The position numbers and the translations under genes were made by a program. This document shows positions 44,924 through 53,621 of a DNA stretch of 63,871 nt, in pieces (the first letter of the stretch is position 1; each line of letters opens with the position of its first letter). The stretch is from Bacteroidales bacterium UBA4814 (GTDB lineage: Bacteria; Bacteroidota; Bacteroidia; Bacteroidales; UBA7960), in the NCBI GenBank assembly GCA_002402465.1, contig DHFW01000018.1:1-63871 (forward strand). The letters run 5' to 3'. A model generated the notes under the pieces. The model was given only the letters and a program-made list of their open reading frames with translations, was not told the origin of the DNA and made no database searches.

Positions 44924-45588
44924 ATGAAGCCCTTTTTGAAAGCTACGCAAAATCTGGACATCAACATGGCGGAAATAAGGCGCAAGGCCCGCGAAAAGCA
45001 GCCCGGCCTGATCGTGGTTGACCGAGAGGTGCCCGGCGTATTCCAGAATTATCTCACCCCCGAGCAGCATATACCTGCCGAAGGTCTCCCTTATCCCTGG
45101 GAAACCTGCATAACCATGGCCAACACTGGAGCTACACGCCCAACGATGTGTATAAAACCACCGACAACCTGGTGGAGAAGCTGGTGGATATTGTGAGCAA
45201 GGGCGGAAACTACCTGCTCAATATTGGTCCTGCGCCCGATGGCACACTCGCACCCGAGGCATACGACCGTCTATGAGGCATAGGCAAATGGATGAAGGTA
45301 AACAGTGAAGACATCTATGGCTCAAGACGTTTTCATTCATTTGGGCAAGGCGAGAACATAAGGTTTACCCAATCGAACGATGGCAAAACCTTGTATGTGT
45401 TCGTTTTTGAGTTTCCCGATGTGCCCCTGGTGCTTAATGGGCCGGGTGACATAAACTTCAGGAGTGTGCGCATGCTTGGAAGTGACAGAAGCATTAGAGC
45501 CAGACAAATTGGAAAGAATCTTGAAGTAAAGCTGCCCGCCGGGCTGCGGAGCAGTGGCGAACACGTTTGGGTACTCAAGATTCAGTGA
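44924..45588 (+). pseudogene. GH29 alpha-L-fucosidase, C-terminal remnant with frameshift and nonsense codon
   Basis: Fragments in two frames align with GH29: first INMAEIRRKAREKQPGLIVV, then TPEQHIPAEGLPYPWETCIT. After a frameshift near 45115-45120 the sequence resumes with HWSYTPNDVYKTTDNLVEKL and GGNYLLNIGPAPDGTLAPEA. An in-frame TGA at 45274-45276 replaces what is probably CGA, and the frame then continues to WMKVNSEDIYGSR and a C-terminal beta domain ending at 45588. The N-terminal half with the nucleophile is missing. With the GH20 fragment on the other strand, this marks a collapsed glycan-degradation locus. Confidence 0.85.
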
Positions 45589-45605
45589 GGCTCCCGGCAA
45601 ATGAT

Positions 45606-45613
45606 TACTTTTG
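45606..45613 (+). promoter_or_regulatory. -7 element of dapD
   Basis: TACTTTTG matches TAnnTTTG, 22 bases before the ATG at 45636; it supports that start over an in-frame start at 45567. Confidence 0.55.
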
Positions 45614-45635
45614 CATATTAAAGTATAGGCTGAAA

Positions 45636-46460
45636 ATGGAAAATATAACCGATCTGAAAAACAGTATTGAAAAAGCCTGGGAAGACCGCAGCCTTTTAAA
45701 GGATTTGCAGGTTCAGGAAAAAATTGCAGAAGTAATAGAACTGCTCGACAAGGGCAAGCTTCGTGTGGCCAGTCAGGTTGAGGGCAAATGGTTGGTAAAC
45801 GACTGGGTGAAAAAGGCGGTAATACTGTATTTCCCCATAAGGCAAATGGAAACCATTGAAGTAGGTCCCTTTGAATTTCATGATAAAATTCCCCTGAAAA
45901 GGGATTACAAAAAGTTGGGCGTGCGTGTGGTGCCCCACGCCATTGCCCGCTATGGTGCTTTTCTGGCTCCGGATGTGATCTTGATGCCCTCTTACGTGAA
46001 TATAGGTGCCTACGTGGACAGCGGCACCATGGTCGATACCTGGGCCACGGTGGGTAGTTGCGCTCAGATTGGAAAAAATGTGCACCTGAGCGGGGGCGTG
46101 GGCATTGGCGGGGTGCTGGAACCGGTGCAGGCTGCCCCGGTCATCATTGAAGACGACTGTTTTGTGGGCTCGCGCTGCATCGTGGTGGAAGGCGTGCATG
46201 TAGAAAAGGAAGCGGTGCTTGGAGCGAATGTCGTGCTTACTGCTTCCACGAAAATTATTGATGTGAGCGGCGATCAGCCCATTGAATACGTTGGACATGT
46301 ACCCGCCCGCTCAGTGGTGATTCCCGGCACCCTGCCCAAAAAATTCGCCGCAGGTACTTACCAGGTGCCCTGCGCCCTCATAATCGGAAAACGGAAAGAA
46401 AGCACCGACCGAAAAACCAGCCTCAACGAGGCCCTGAGGCAGTATAATGTGGCGGTGTAA
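45636..46460 (+). CDS. dapD: 2,3,4,5-tetrahydropyridine-2,6-dicarboxylate N-succinyltransferase
   Basis: Diaminopimelate pathway enzyme (274 aa) using succinyl-CoA. The N-terminal helical part includes GKLRVASQVEGKWLVNDWVK. A left-handed beta-helix of hexapeptide repeats follows: YVNIGAYVDSGTMVDTWATV, SGGVGIGGVLEPVQAAPVII and GSRCIVVEGVHVEKEAVLGA. It is monocistronic on the plus strand and convergent with the O-antigen ligase-like gene. Confidence 0.96.
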   Translation: MENITDLKNSIEKAWEDRSLLKDLQVQEKIAEVIELLDKGKLRVASQVEGKWLVNDWVKKAVILYFPIRQMETIEVGPFEFHDKIPLKRDYKKLGVRVVPHAIARYGAFLAPDVILMPSYVNIGAYVDSGTMVDTWATVGSCAQIGKNVHLSGGVGIGGVLEPVQAAPVIIEDDCFVGSRCIVVEGVHVEKEAVLGANVVLTASTKIIDVSGDQPIEYVGHVPARSVVIPGTLPKKFAAGTYQVPCALIIGKRKESTDRKTSLNEALRQYNVAV

Positions 46461-46476
46461 AGCAGGAAGCGCAGTT

Positions 46477-48069
46477 TTATAAAGCCGTTTCCTTGGGGTT
46501 GGTTGCTGAAAACATGATGCCAAAATACAGGGAGAAAAATACGAAAAAGGTCAATCCGATCTGGGCATCAATGGGATTGTTTCCCAGCATGGAAACCAGC
46601 ATGATGACCAGAAAAATATTAAAGAGCAGATAATTTGTGGCCCTGGTCTCTCTTAAAAACCAACTGTAAAGCAAAAAGATGACCAGCGTACCGGTGATGC
46701 CCACCATAAGCAGCAGCACCAGGAACTGGTTGTGTGGCTTCATGCGATAGTTGTCAAGTGAAGAATTGATGGCCCTCAGTCCATAGTCCATGGCAAGAAA
46801 AATTTCGCCGGTACCCCATCCGAACAGGGGCTGCTTTTTAAAGGCAACTACTGAAGCTTTCCACAATTCGAGCCTTTGAGTAAAGGTATGCCCGCTTGGA
46901 TTACCCGTTCGGTTGTACTCGAAAACCTCCCAGGCACTTTGGTGCAACCTCACCAGCAAATTGGGCCAGCGAGTGTAGAGGTAGTTGGGTATGCCGTGTT
47001 CAATAGCGTTAATGTCCTGCCTGCTCAGGGCGCTTATGCCTTCCTGGTCTTTTTTCAGTCCTTTCGAGGTGAGATAGCGATACACTGTAGCTTTTATCGG
47101 TTGCCCGGAATGGTCATTGCTGTCGATGGCAATCTGGCTGACCTCGTTCCATGCAGTTTCTATTTCATCTTCAGCAATGAAATGATAAACCAGGTGCCCG
47201 TTTTCCCTTTGCTGGTTTTCGAAATCGTGTCGGTATGCGTTTCCCAGGCTGGTTTTTTCGGCAAGCTCTGAGGCCTCGGGATTTATGCTTAGGGTAAGGG
47301 GTTTTATCACATAGAAAAACAGCAAAAGGCTGGCAGCAGCCAAACCAGCAAACGCAGCCACTGCCATGATTTTCCGCGAAAGCGGCGACTTGCTGATGAT
47401 TTCGCGAAAAAGCAGGAAAATGATTACGCCTCCCAGGCAAAGAATGCCCGTCATGGAGCTCAATATGAGCAGGTACATAAGCAACCAGGCCGAAGCCAGC
47501 CATGAGAGCTGCCGCCAGCGCGGGTTCTCGCTAATTTGCCTGGTGTGCCAGGGAATCAGGAAAATGGAGAAAACTACCATCATGCTCAGGTACACATGCG
47601 AGATAAAGGGCGATATGGAACGGGGATTGATGAAATCGCTGCTTAGAAAAATGAAAAAACCGATGACAGAGGTAACCAGCACCGAGAGCAAAAATACGGT
47701 TATCAGGTCATGGCGTCTTTTTGGCCTCAGGGGCTTGCCCGAGGCCACCATAAAAGTGAGCGTGAGGATCGGAACCTTGTTTTTCAGGTCATAGCCAATT
47801 CCGTAGGTCAGGTCGTTGGTCCAGAAGATACCTGCAATATATACCAGGTAGATCAGGCTGAAGATTACCGCCGGCTTGTTTCGCAGGAAGCGCTGAATTT
47901 TTTCACGATATCGCCTTTCGGCCAGCCAGTTTGCGCCCATAAGTATCTGGGCCACACTGATAAAATACCGGGAAGTGGGCAATGAAGCCAGCATGAGGCA
48001 GAAGCACAGGTAAAAGAGATAGGCGTGGAGCGGCTCGTCGCTTTTTTTGTAAAACAGGCTTTTTATCAT
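46477..48069 (-). CDS. O-antigen ligase/polymerase-like membrane protein (Wzy_C)
   Basis: A 530-aa polytopic protein with about 10-12 hydrophobic helices and one large periplasmic loop between helices (residues about 250-400, beginning NPEASELAEKTSLGNAYRHD). The loop is followed by the typical FGWGTGEIFLA and the conserved His of RMKPHNQFLVLLLMVG. This arrangement defines WaaL/Wzy_C proteins, which attach or polymerise undecaprenyl-linked glycans. No other surface-polysaccharide gene is adjacent, so the substrate is unknown. Confidence 0.82.
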   Translation of the reverse strand: MIKSLFYKKSDEPLHAYLFYLCFCLMLASLPTSRYFISVAQILMGANWLAERRYREKIQRFLRNKPAVIFSLIYLVYIAGIFWTNDLTYGIGYDLKNKVPILTLTFMVASGKPLRPKRRHDLITVFLLSVLVTSVIGFFIFLSSDFINPRSISPFISHVYLSMMVVFSIFLIPWHTRQISENPRWRQLSWLASAWLLMYLLILSSMTGILCLGGVIIFLLFREIISKSPLSRKIMAVAAFAGLAAASLLLFFYVIKPLTLSINPEASELAEKTSLGNAYRHDFENQQRENGHLVYHFIAEDEIETAWNEVSQIAIDSNDHSGQPIKATVYRYLTSKGLKKDQEGISALSRQDINAIEHGIPNYLYTRWPNLLVRLHQSAWEVFEYNRTGNPSGHTFTQRLELWKASVVAFKKQPLFGWGTGEIFLAMDYGLRAINSSLDNYRMKPHNQFLVLLLMVGITGTLVIFLLYSWFLRETRATNYLLFNIFLVIMLVSMLGNNPIDAQIGLTFFVFFSLYFGIMFSATNPKETAL

Positions 48070-48093
48070 GGGCCAGGGCTAAGAAAAGGGCTA

Positions 48094-48101
48094 CAAATAT
48101 A
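48094..48101 (-). promoter_or_regulatory. -7 element of the O-antigen ligase-like gene
   Basis: Minus-strand TATATTTG matches TAnnTTTG, 24 bases before the start codon at 48069. Confidence 0.5.
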
Positions 48102-48201
48102 ACTTAATTCTTTTCAAAAAATTTAACCTGGTTTTATAAAAGCATACCTTTTGCATGGTTTTATTTATGTTTCGGTTGTGAAAAGATGTTTTTGGTTTTT
48201 G

Positions 48202-48245
48202 TAACTTTGTGGCGCGAAAGCGCCAACGAAAGCCCCGTTGTTTTT
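48202..48245 (+). promoter_or_regulatory. Promoter element and structured leader of tsaC
   Basis: TAACTTTG (48202-48209) fits the -7 consensus. Right at the expected 5' end of the transcript is a perfect GNRA-loop hairpin, GGCGC-GAAA-GCGCC (48211-48224; the loop plus closing pair is visible as GGCGCGAAAGCGCC). Next comes CAACG...CGTTG (48224-48240) followed by five T. The second hairpin could act as a weak terminator or attenuator. Confidence 0.5.
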
Positions 48246-48279
48246 GGGATCGCTTCGGATAAGCTTTCAAATTTTGATT

Positions 48280-48843
48280 ATGGAAGAAGAGATAAAAAAA
48301 GTGGTGGAGGTGCTTAATCTGGGTGGCACCATTCTTTATCCAACCGATACCATTTGGGGTATTGGTTGCGATGCCACCAACTACCGAGCTGCCGAAAAGG
48401 TGTACAAGCTTAAGGGCAGGATGCCGCAAAAGTCGTTGATTGTATTGATTGAGAGTGTGGAAAAGCTCAGGGATTACGTAGATGAAGTGCCCGAAATGGC
48501 CATTGATCTGATCGAAAGCCTGACCGATCCGCTTACGATAATTTATCCTGCGGCCCGCGGGTTGGCAAAAAATGTGATGGCCAATGATCAGACCATCGCC
48601 GTGCGTATTCCGCGCGATGAGTTTTGCCAAAAATTGCTCAAAGCTTTTGGCAAACCCATTACCTCCACTTCGGCCAACTTGTCGGGCGAACCCAGCCCTC
48701 TTTCCTTCAGTAAAATATCGCAGGAAATTATCCAGGGTGTCGATTACGTGGTTTCCCATAACCAGAAAAAGGTCAACCGTTCCAAGGTTTCCACCATTGT
48801 GCGCATCAACAAGGGTGGTGATATACAGATCCTGAGAAACTAA
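48280..48843 (+). CDS. tsaC: L-threonylcarbamoyladenylate synthase (TsaC/Sua5/YrdC family)
   Basis: A 187-aa enzyme for the first step of the tRNA t6A37 modification. The YrdC-domain signatures are GGTILYPTDTIWGIGCDATN, the KxR motif in YKLKGRMPQKSLIVL and TSTSANLSG. It lacks the extra C-terminal Sua5 domain, so it is of TsaC length. ATG 48280 is chosen because homology starts there. It lies five bases before the next gene and forms a tRNA-maturation pair with it. Confidence 0.88.
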   Translation: MEEEIKKVVEVLNLGGTILYPTDTIWGIGCDATNYRAAEKVYKLKGRMPQKSLIVLIESVEKLRDYVDEVPEMAIDLIESLTDPLTIIYPAARGLAKNVMANDQTIAVRIPRDEFCQKLLKAFGKPITSTSANLSGEPSPLSFSKISQEIIQGVDYVVSHNQKKVNRSKVSTIVRINKGGDIQILRN

Positions 48844-48848
48844 CGTTT

Positions 48849-50267
48849 TTGAAAGAAAAATTATCCCATCCAGTTTTTAAACTCGTTTCGGAGGCATCCT
48901 GCGAACTGGGTTTCCCGGCCTATGTAATAGGAGGCTGGGTAAGAGATCTTTTGCTGAAGAGAGACTCGAAAGACATTGATATTGTGGTGGTTGGAAGCGG
49001 TATCGACCTGGCCGCCCGGGTGGCCGAAAAAGCCGGTAAAACCGGCAAGCTCAAGGTATTCAAGAATTTTGGTACAGCCATGTTGCGCTTCGATGACTGG
49101 GAGGTGGAGTTTGTGGGCGCAAGGCGCGAATCTTATCGCCTCCATTCGCGCAAGCCCATCGTTGAAGATGGCAGCCTGGCCGACGATATGAACCGCCGCG
49201 ACTTTACCATCAACGCCATGGCCATCAGCCTCAATAAAGACGATTTTGGCTCCCTGTTCGACCCCTTCAAAGGCCAAAAGGACCTGCTCGAAAAAAGGAT
49301 TCGCACGCCCCTCGATCCCGACCTGACCTACTCTGACGACCCGCTGCGAATGATGCGCGCACTAAGGTTTTCTGCCCAGCTCAACTTCGAAATTGACCCG
49401 GATTCGTTCGAGGCTATCAAACGTTATGCACACCGAATAAAGATCGTTTCCATTGAGCGTATCATGGACGAGTTTAACAAGATTTTGCTTACCCCAAAAC
49501 CCGGCCAGGGCATACTTAAGGTTCACCAATCGGAACTTCTAAAGCATTTTTTTCCCGAGCTCGAAGCCCTGAAGGGTGTGGAGGTGATCAATGGCAAGGC
49601 ACACAAGGACAATCTGTTGCACACGCTGAAGGTGCTCGACAACCTGGCTGCCAACACCGACGACCTTTGGCTGCGCTGGGCCGCCCTGCTGCATGATATT
49701 GCCAAGCCACTCACCAAACGGTTCGACCCCGAAGTGGGTTGGACATTTCACGGGCACGAATTCCTGGGAAGCAAGATGGTGCCCAACATTTTTCGCAGCC
49801 TCAAGCTTCCTCTGAATGAGAAAATGAAGTATGTGAAGAAGCTGGTGCTGCTGCATCTGAGGCCCATTGTGCTCAGCGAAAGTATCGTAACCGATTCGGC
49901 TGTTAGGCGGTTGCTTTTTGAAGCCGGCGACGATATCGACGACCTAATGCTGCTCTGCGAGGCCGACATTACCTCGGGCAACGCGGCCAAAGTGAAACGA
50001 TACCTGCAGAATTTTGAAGTGGTGCGCCTAAAACTTAAGGAAATTGAAGAAAAAGACCGCCTGAGAAACTGGCAACCGCCTGTTACCGGCGACGACATTA
50101 TGCAAACCTTTGGCCTGAAGCCTTGCCGCGAAGTAGGAATAATTAAAACGGCCATCCGCGAAGCCATACTCGAAGGCACCATACCCAATGAGCGTGAGCC
50201 CGCCTGGAAGCTAATGCTCAGCGAAGGAAAAAAATTGGGTTTAAGCCCTGTATCAACAACAAAATAG
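48849..50267 (+). CDS. CCA-adding-type tRNA nucleotidyltransferase with HD domain
   Basis: A 472-aa class II nucleotidyltransferase that probably adds or repairs the tRNA CCA end. The head domain has VIGGWVRDLLLKRDSKDIDI with the catalytic DxD at about residues 42-44. Then come DDMNRRDFTINAMAISL and YSDDPLRMMRALRFSAQL. An HD phosphohydrolase domain follows (LLHDIAKPLTKR, His282/Asp283). Translation starts at TTG 48849, since no ATG fits the conserved N terminus. Confidence 0.92.
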   Translation: MKEKLSHPVFKLVSEASCELGFPAYVIGGWVRDLLLKRDSKDIDIVVVGSGIDLAARVAEKAGKTGKLKVFKNFGTAMLRFDDWEVEFVGARRESYRLHSRKPIVEDGSLADDMNRRDFTINAMAISLNKDDFGSLFDPFKGQKDLLEKRIRTPLDPDLTYSDDPLRMMRALRFSAQLNFEIDPDSFEAIKRYAHRIKIVSIERIMDEFNKILLTPKPGQGILKVHQSELLKHFFPELEALKGVEVINGKAHKDNLLHTLKVLDNLAANTDDLWLRWAALLHDIAKPLTKRFDPEVGWTFHGHEFLGSKMVPNIFRSLKLPLNEKMKYVKKLVLLHLRPIVLSESIVTDSAVRRLLFEAGDDIDDLMLLCEADITSGNAAKVKRYLQNFEVVRLKLKEIEEKDRLRNWQPPVTGDDIMQTFGLKPCREVGIIKTAIREAILEGTIPNEREPAWKLMLSEGKKLGLSPVSTTK

Positions 50268-50268
50268 T

Positions 50269-50276
50269 TAATTTTG
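50269..50276 (+). promoter_or_regulatory. -7 element before the pRiA4b ORF-3-like gene
   Basis: TAATTTTG matches TAnnTTTG, starting two bases after the upstream stop codon and 52 bases before the next start. Confidence 0.45.
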
Positions 50277-50327
50277 CCTTATAATAAACCCCTGTTAAAG
50301 CAGGTTTGAACATGAATTTTTGTTAAC

Positions 50328-50927
50328 ATGCATATTTACCGCTTTAAGTTCACATTTGAGGAACAGAACGATTTTGAAAGAGAGTTTGAGATAGGCTCTG
50401 AGCAAACTTTCGAAGATTTTCATAATGCAATTACCGAAAACCTGGGCCTTGACAAAGGAATGCTTTCGTCGTTCTTCATTACCGATGCGCGCTTCCGCAA
50501 AAAGCGCGAAATTTCCCTCATCGACATGAGCCCAGAAGAGCTTCCCGAAAGGGATGATGAAGAACAGCAGGAAGAAAAAATGCTGGTGATGAAGGATGCG
50601 GTGGTGAGCGATTTTATCGACGACCCCCATCAGAAACTCCTTTATGTCTATGACTACCTGAATTACTGGACTTTTTACCTTGAAATGCTCAAAATTGCCC
50701 CGGCCAACCCAAATGAAAGCTATCCGCGCGTTTCTAAAAGCCTGGGCGAAGTGCCTCGCGAACTTACTGCAAAGGCCCACCCGATGCTGGGCAACGATCC
50801 CGGTTTCGACCTGGGTTTCGACGAGGACCAGTACGATCCGGAAGACCTGAAATCATTGGAAGGCGATGAATTTCTGGATGATGAGGGAGGCGGCAGCTTT
50901 GATGACTTCGACGAAGACAAATTCTGA
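50328..50927 (+). CDS. Plasmid pRiA4b ORF-3-like family protein
   Basis: A 199-aa cytoplasmic protein. It opens MHIYRFKFTFEEQNDFEREFE, with SEQTFEDFHNAITENLGLD and HQKLLYVYDYLNYWTFYLEM, the recognisable core of the pRiA4b ORF-3-like family. The tail is extremely acidic (DDEGGGSFDDFDEDKF). The function is unknown. Its 3' end overlaps the miaA start by 26 bases in another frame, which suggests coupled expression; the pairing with miaA is frequent in Bacteroidota. Confidence 0.8.
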   Translation: MHIYRFKFTFEEQNDFEREFEIGSEQTFEDFHNAITENLGLDKGMLSSFFITDARFRKKREISLIDMSPEELPERDDEEQQEEKMLVMKDAVVSDFIDDPHQKLLYVYDYLNYWTFYLEMLKIAPANPNESYPRVSKSLGEVPRELTAKAHPMLGNDPGFDLGFDEDQYDPEDLKSLEGDEFLDDEGGGSFDDFDEDKF

Positions 50928-51822
50928 TAAAACCCTGGTGGTCGTTACCGGGCCTACAGGTAGCGGAAAAACCAGCCTGAGCATAGCATTGGCCGGGCAT
51001 CTCCAAACCGAAATCGTGTCGGCAGATGCCCGTCAGTTTTACCGCGAGATGCAAATTGGCACGGCAGCGCCTACACCTGATGAACTTGCGCGAGTTAAAC
51101 ACCACTTTGTGGGTCAGCTATCCATTCACGATTACTATAACGTTTCCCTTTATGAAGAACAGGCCCTTGCCCTGCTCGACAAGCTATTTCAACAACATGA
51201 CTTTGTGCTGCTTACCGGTGGTTCGGGCCTGTACATTGATGCAGTTTGTCGTGGCTTTGACGACCTGCCCCCCGTCGATGCCGAAATCCGACAACAGGTT
51301 TACAGGGTATATTACGAAGGTGGCCTCGATGCACTCAGGCTCTGGCTGAAACAAGTTGATCCGGAATTTTACTCACAGGCAGACCTGGCCAATCCCAACC
51401 GCATCAAGCGGGCGATTGAAGTTTTTCTTACCACAGGCCGAAAATTCTCTGAGCTGCGGACAAAAAAAACAAATCCAAGGCCTTTCAGTGTTAAGACAAT
51501 TGTGGCAGACCGCCCCCGGCATGAACTTTTCGACCGCATTAATACACGCGTAGATCAGATGGTGGCTGATGGCCTGATTGAAGAAGCCATATCCTTTTTC
51601 AGGATGAAACATCTGAATGCACTGAATACCGTGGGCTATAAAGAGCTTTTCGACTGGCTGGCAGGCACTTGCACCCTTTCACATGCCATAGAGAAAATCA
51701 AAACCAACACCCGCCGCTACGCCAAACGACAGATTACCTGGTTCAAGCGATACCCCGATGCGCAGTGGATGCACCCCGAAGATTTGGAAGGGATTATTAG
51801 TTTATTGGTAGAGAAAAAATAA
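50902..51822 (+). CDS. miaA: tRNA dimethylallyltransferase
   Basis: Transfers dimethylallyl to A37 of tRNAs reading U-starting codons (306 aa). The P-loop is VVTGPTGSGKTSLS. ADARQFYREMQIGTAAPTPD, LTGGSGLYIDAV and the C-terminal YAKRQITWFKRYPDAQW are typical. The start at 50902 is taken because homology begins about 15 residues later; an in-frame upstream codon at 50866 would extend the overlap. It is the third tRNA-maturation gene within 4 kb. Confidence 0.95.
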   Translation: MTSTKTNSDKTLVVVTGPTGSGKTSLSIALAGHLQTEIVSADARQFYREMQIGTAAPTPDELARVKHHFVGQLSIHDYYNVSLYEEQALALLDKLFQQHDFVLLTGGSGLYIDAVCRGFDDLPPVDAEIRQQVYRVYYEGGLDALRLWLKQVDPEFYSQADLANPNRIKRAIEVFLTTGRKFSELRTKKTNPRPFSVKTIVADRPRHELFDRINTRVDQMVADGLIEEAISFFRMKHLNALNTVGYKELFDWLAGTCTLSHAIEKIKTNTRRYAKRQITWFKRYPDAQWMHPEDLEGIISLLVEKK

Positions 51823-51848
51823 ATCCCTCGGCTTTGCTCGGTGCAAAA

Positions 51849-52688
51849 TTAAGGTTCCGCAGTTTTCTCCGGTTCTTTTTCGGCAGCAGCCTGCTGTATT
51901 CCAAATTCCCTGGCCAGGATTTCCTTTAGCTGCACCGGCTTCAGATTCCGCTTAATCTCTCCGCTTTTTGCCACTGAGATTCTTCCGGTTTGCTCGCTCA
52001 CCACAATGGCAATGGCGTCCGATTGCTCAGTTATACCGGCGGCCGCGCGGTGACGCAATCCCAGGTTTGAAGGAATTTCCTTGCTTTCAGAAACAGGCAG
52101 CACGCAGCGGGCCGCTTTCAGGCGATTGTTGGTAATGATCACCGCCCCGTCGTGCAAAGGGCTGTTTTTATAAAAGATATTCTCGAGCAACTGCTCCGAA
52201 ATACGGGCATCGATCAGTTCGCCGGTTTCTACAAAAAATGCCAATTCGTTTTCTCTGGTAATGACAATAAGGGCCCCGGTGCGGTTTTCAGAAAAACGCT
52301 GGCAGGAGTTTACAATAGGAGAGATGTTGAGTTTTATGGCATCATCGAACTGCCACAGTCTGTTGAAAAACTTTCGCGAAGGCTTGTTGATGAAGCTTCG
52401 GGTGCCAACCAGCAGCAGGAACTTGCGTATCTCCGGCTGAAATACAATGATCAGGGCCAGCACCCCCACACTGATAAACTGCCCCAGGATAGCCGTAAGC
52501 AACTCCATTTCGAAAATGCGCACCAGCCACCACACCACGTAAATGGAAAGAATACCCACAAAAATATTAAGCGCGCCCGTACCTCTGATGAGCAGATACA
52601 TCTGGTAGAGTAGTATGGCCACCAGAATGATGTCGATAATGTCGAGTAAGCGTACTTGCAAAAAGGCTGGAACAAAAAGAAGGGGCAT
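51849..52688 (-). CDS. cdaA: Diadenylate cyclase CdaA (DisA_N domain)
   Basis: Makes the second messenger c-di-AMP from two ATP. The 279-aa protein has three N-terminal membrane helices (IIDIILVAILLYQMYLLIRG, ILSIYVVWWLVRI and LGQFISVGVLALIIVFQPE). The catalytic DAC domain has SPLHDGAVIITNNRLKAARC and GLRHRAAAGITEQSDAIAIV. It is transcribed after folP (24-base gap). Its usual partner, a YbbR-domain protein, is 43 kb away in this window (8084-9094). Confidence 0.94.
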   Translation of the reverse strand: MPLLFVPAFLQVRLLDIIDIILVAILLYQMYLLIRGTGALNIFVGILSIYVVWWLVRIFEMELLTAILGQFISVGVLALIIVFQPEIRKFLLLVGTRSFINKPSRKFFNRLWQFDDAIKLNISPIVNSCQRFSENRTGALIVITRENELAFFVETGELIDARISEQLLENIFYKNSPLHDGAVIITNNRLKAARCVLPVSESKEIPSNLGLRHRAAAGITEQSDAIAIVVSEQTGRISVAKSGEIKRNLKPVQLKEILAREFGIQQAAAEKEPEKTAEP

Positions 52689-52712
52689 AGATGCAGGATT
52701 TTCCTGATAGAA

Positions 52713-53582
52713 TTAATGGATTTCGCTCTGACTTTTTAACATTTCTACGATTTTCACCGCTTCCATGGCCTGGCGCACATCGTGTACCCTCAGAATGCAG
52801 GCGCCTTTTTGTAAGGCAATGGTGTTGAGCACAGTCGTTCCGTTCAGGGCTTCGTCGGGCTTTGTGCCCAGCACCCGGTTGATCATCGATTTGCGCGAAA
52901 CGCCCACCAGCAAGGGCAGGTCGAATATCCGGAAAAAGTCGAGCTGGTTCAGAAGCTGATAGTTGTGCTCGATCGTTTTTCCAAAGCCGAAGCCGGGGTC
53001 GATAATAATGTCGTTCACACCCATTTGGTTCAGGCGGTTGATCCTTTCGGCAAAAAAGGCCGAGATTTCCTTGATCAGGTCCTTATACACCGGGTTTTGC
53101 TGCATATTGGCCGGTGTGCCCTGCATGTGCATCATGATGTAAGGTACCTGCAGGCGGGCGATGGTATCGAACATGGCCGGGTCGATGTTTCCCGCTGAAA
53201 TGTCGTTGATGATATGCGCACCCTCGTCAATGGCCATGATGGCCGTTTCCGAATTGTAGGTATCGATAGAAAGGATGGCCTCGGGAAAACGTCTCAGAAT
53301 GCCCTTAATGACCGGCAGCAGGCGCTCTTTTTCCTCTTCGGCAGTTATAAGCCCTGCGCCGGGTTTGGTACTGGCTGCACCCAGGTCGAGCATGGCGGCT
53401 CCCTCCGACAGCAGCTGCTCCGCATGCTTCACTACCTGCCAGGTACTCTGGAATTTTCCACCATCGTAAAAAGAGTCGGGCGTAATATTAATAATCCCCA
53501 TCACCAGAGGTGAGGATAAATTCATAATTTTGCCCCGGAGGTTCAGCGTTCTTTTTGGGCAGAAAAATGTATCTTTTGCCAT
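52713..53582 (-). CDS. folP: Dihydropteroate synthase
   Basis: Condenses para-aminobenzoate with the pterin diphosphate in folate synthesis (289 aa). Motifs are LVMGIINITPDSFYDGGKF, MLDLGAASTKPGAGLI, LSIDTYNSETAI and DIIIDPGFGFGKTIEHNYQL. The longer start at 53582 is used because KRTLNLRGKIMNL before the first motif is also conserved; ATG 53525 is an alternative. It is followed by cdaA, a neighbour often seen in Bacteroidota. Confidence 0.95.
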   Translation of the reverse strand: MAKDTFFCPKRTLNLRGKIMNLSSPLVMGIINITPDSFYDGGKFQSTWQVVKHAEQLLSEGAAMLDLGAASTKPGAGLITAEEEKERLLPVIKGILRRFPEAILSIDTYNSETAIMAIDEGAHIINDISAGNIDPAMFDTIARLQVPYIMMHMQGTPANMQQNPVYKDLIKEISAFFAERINRLNQMGVNDIIIDPGFGFGKTIEHNYQLLNQLDFFRIFDLPLLVGVSRKSMINRVLGTKPDEALNGTTVLNTIALQKGACILRVHDVRQAMEAVKIVEMLKSQSEIH

Positions 53583-53621
53583 TGCACAATAAAAATAACC
53601 AGTAAATAATTATCGCCGCAT

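Noticed and set aside
44830..45021. Small independent gene between the GH20 and GH29 remnants
   Set aside because: Its second half is the GH29 remnant in the wrong frame; the first half has no recognisable features.
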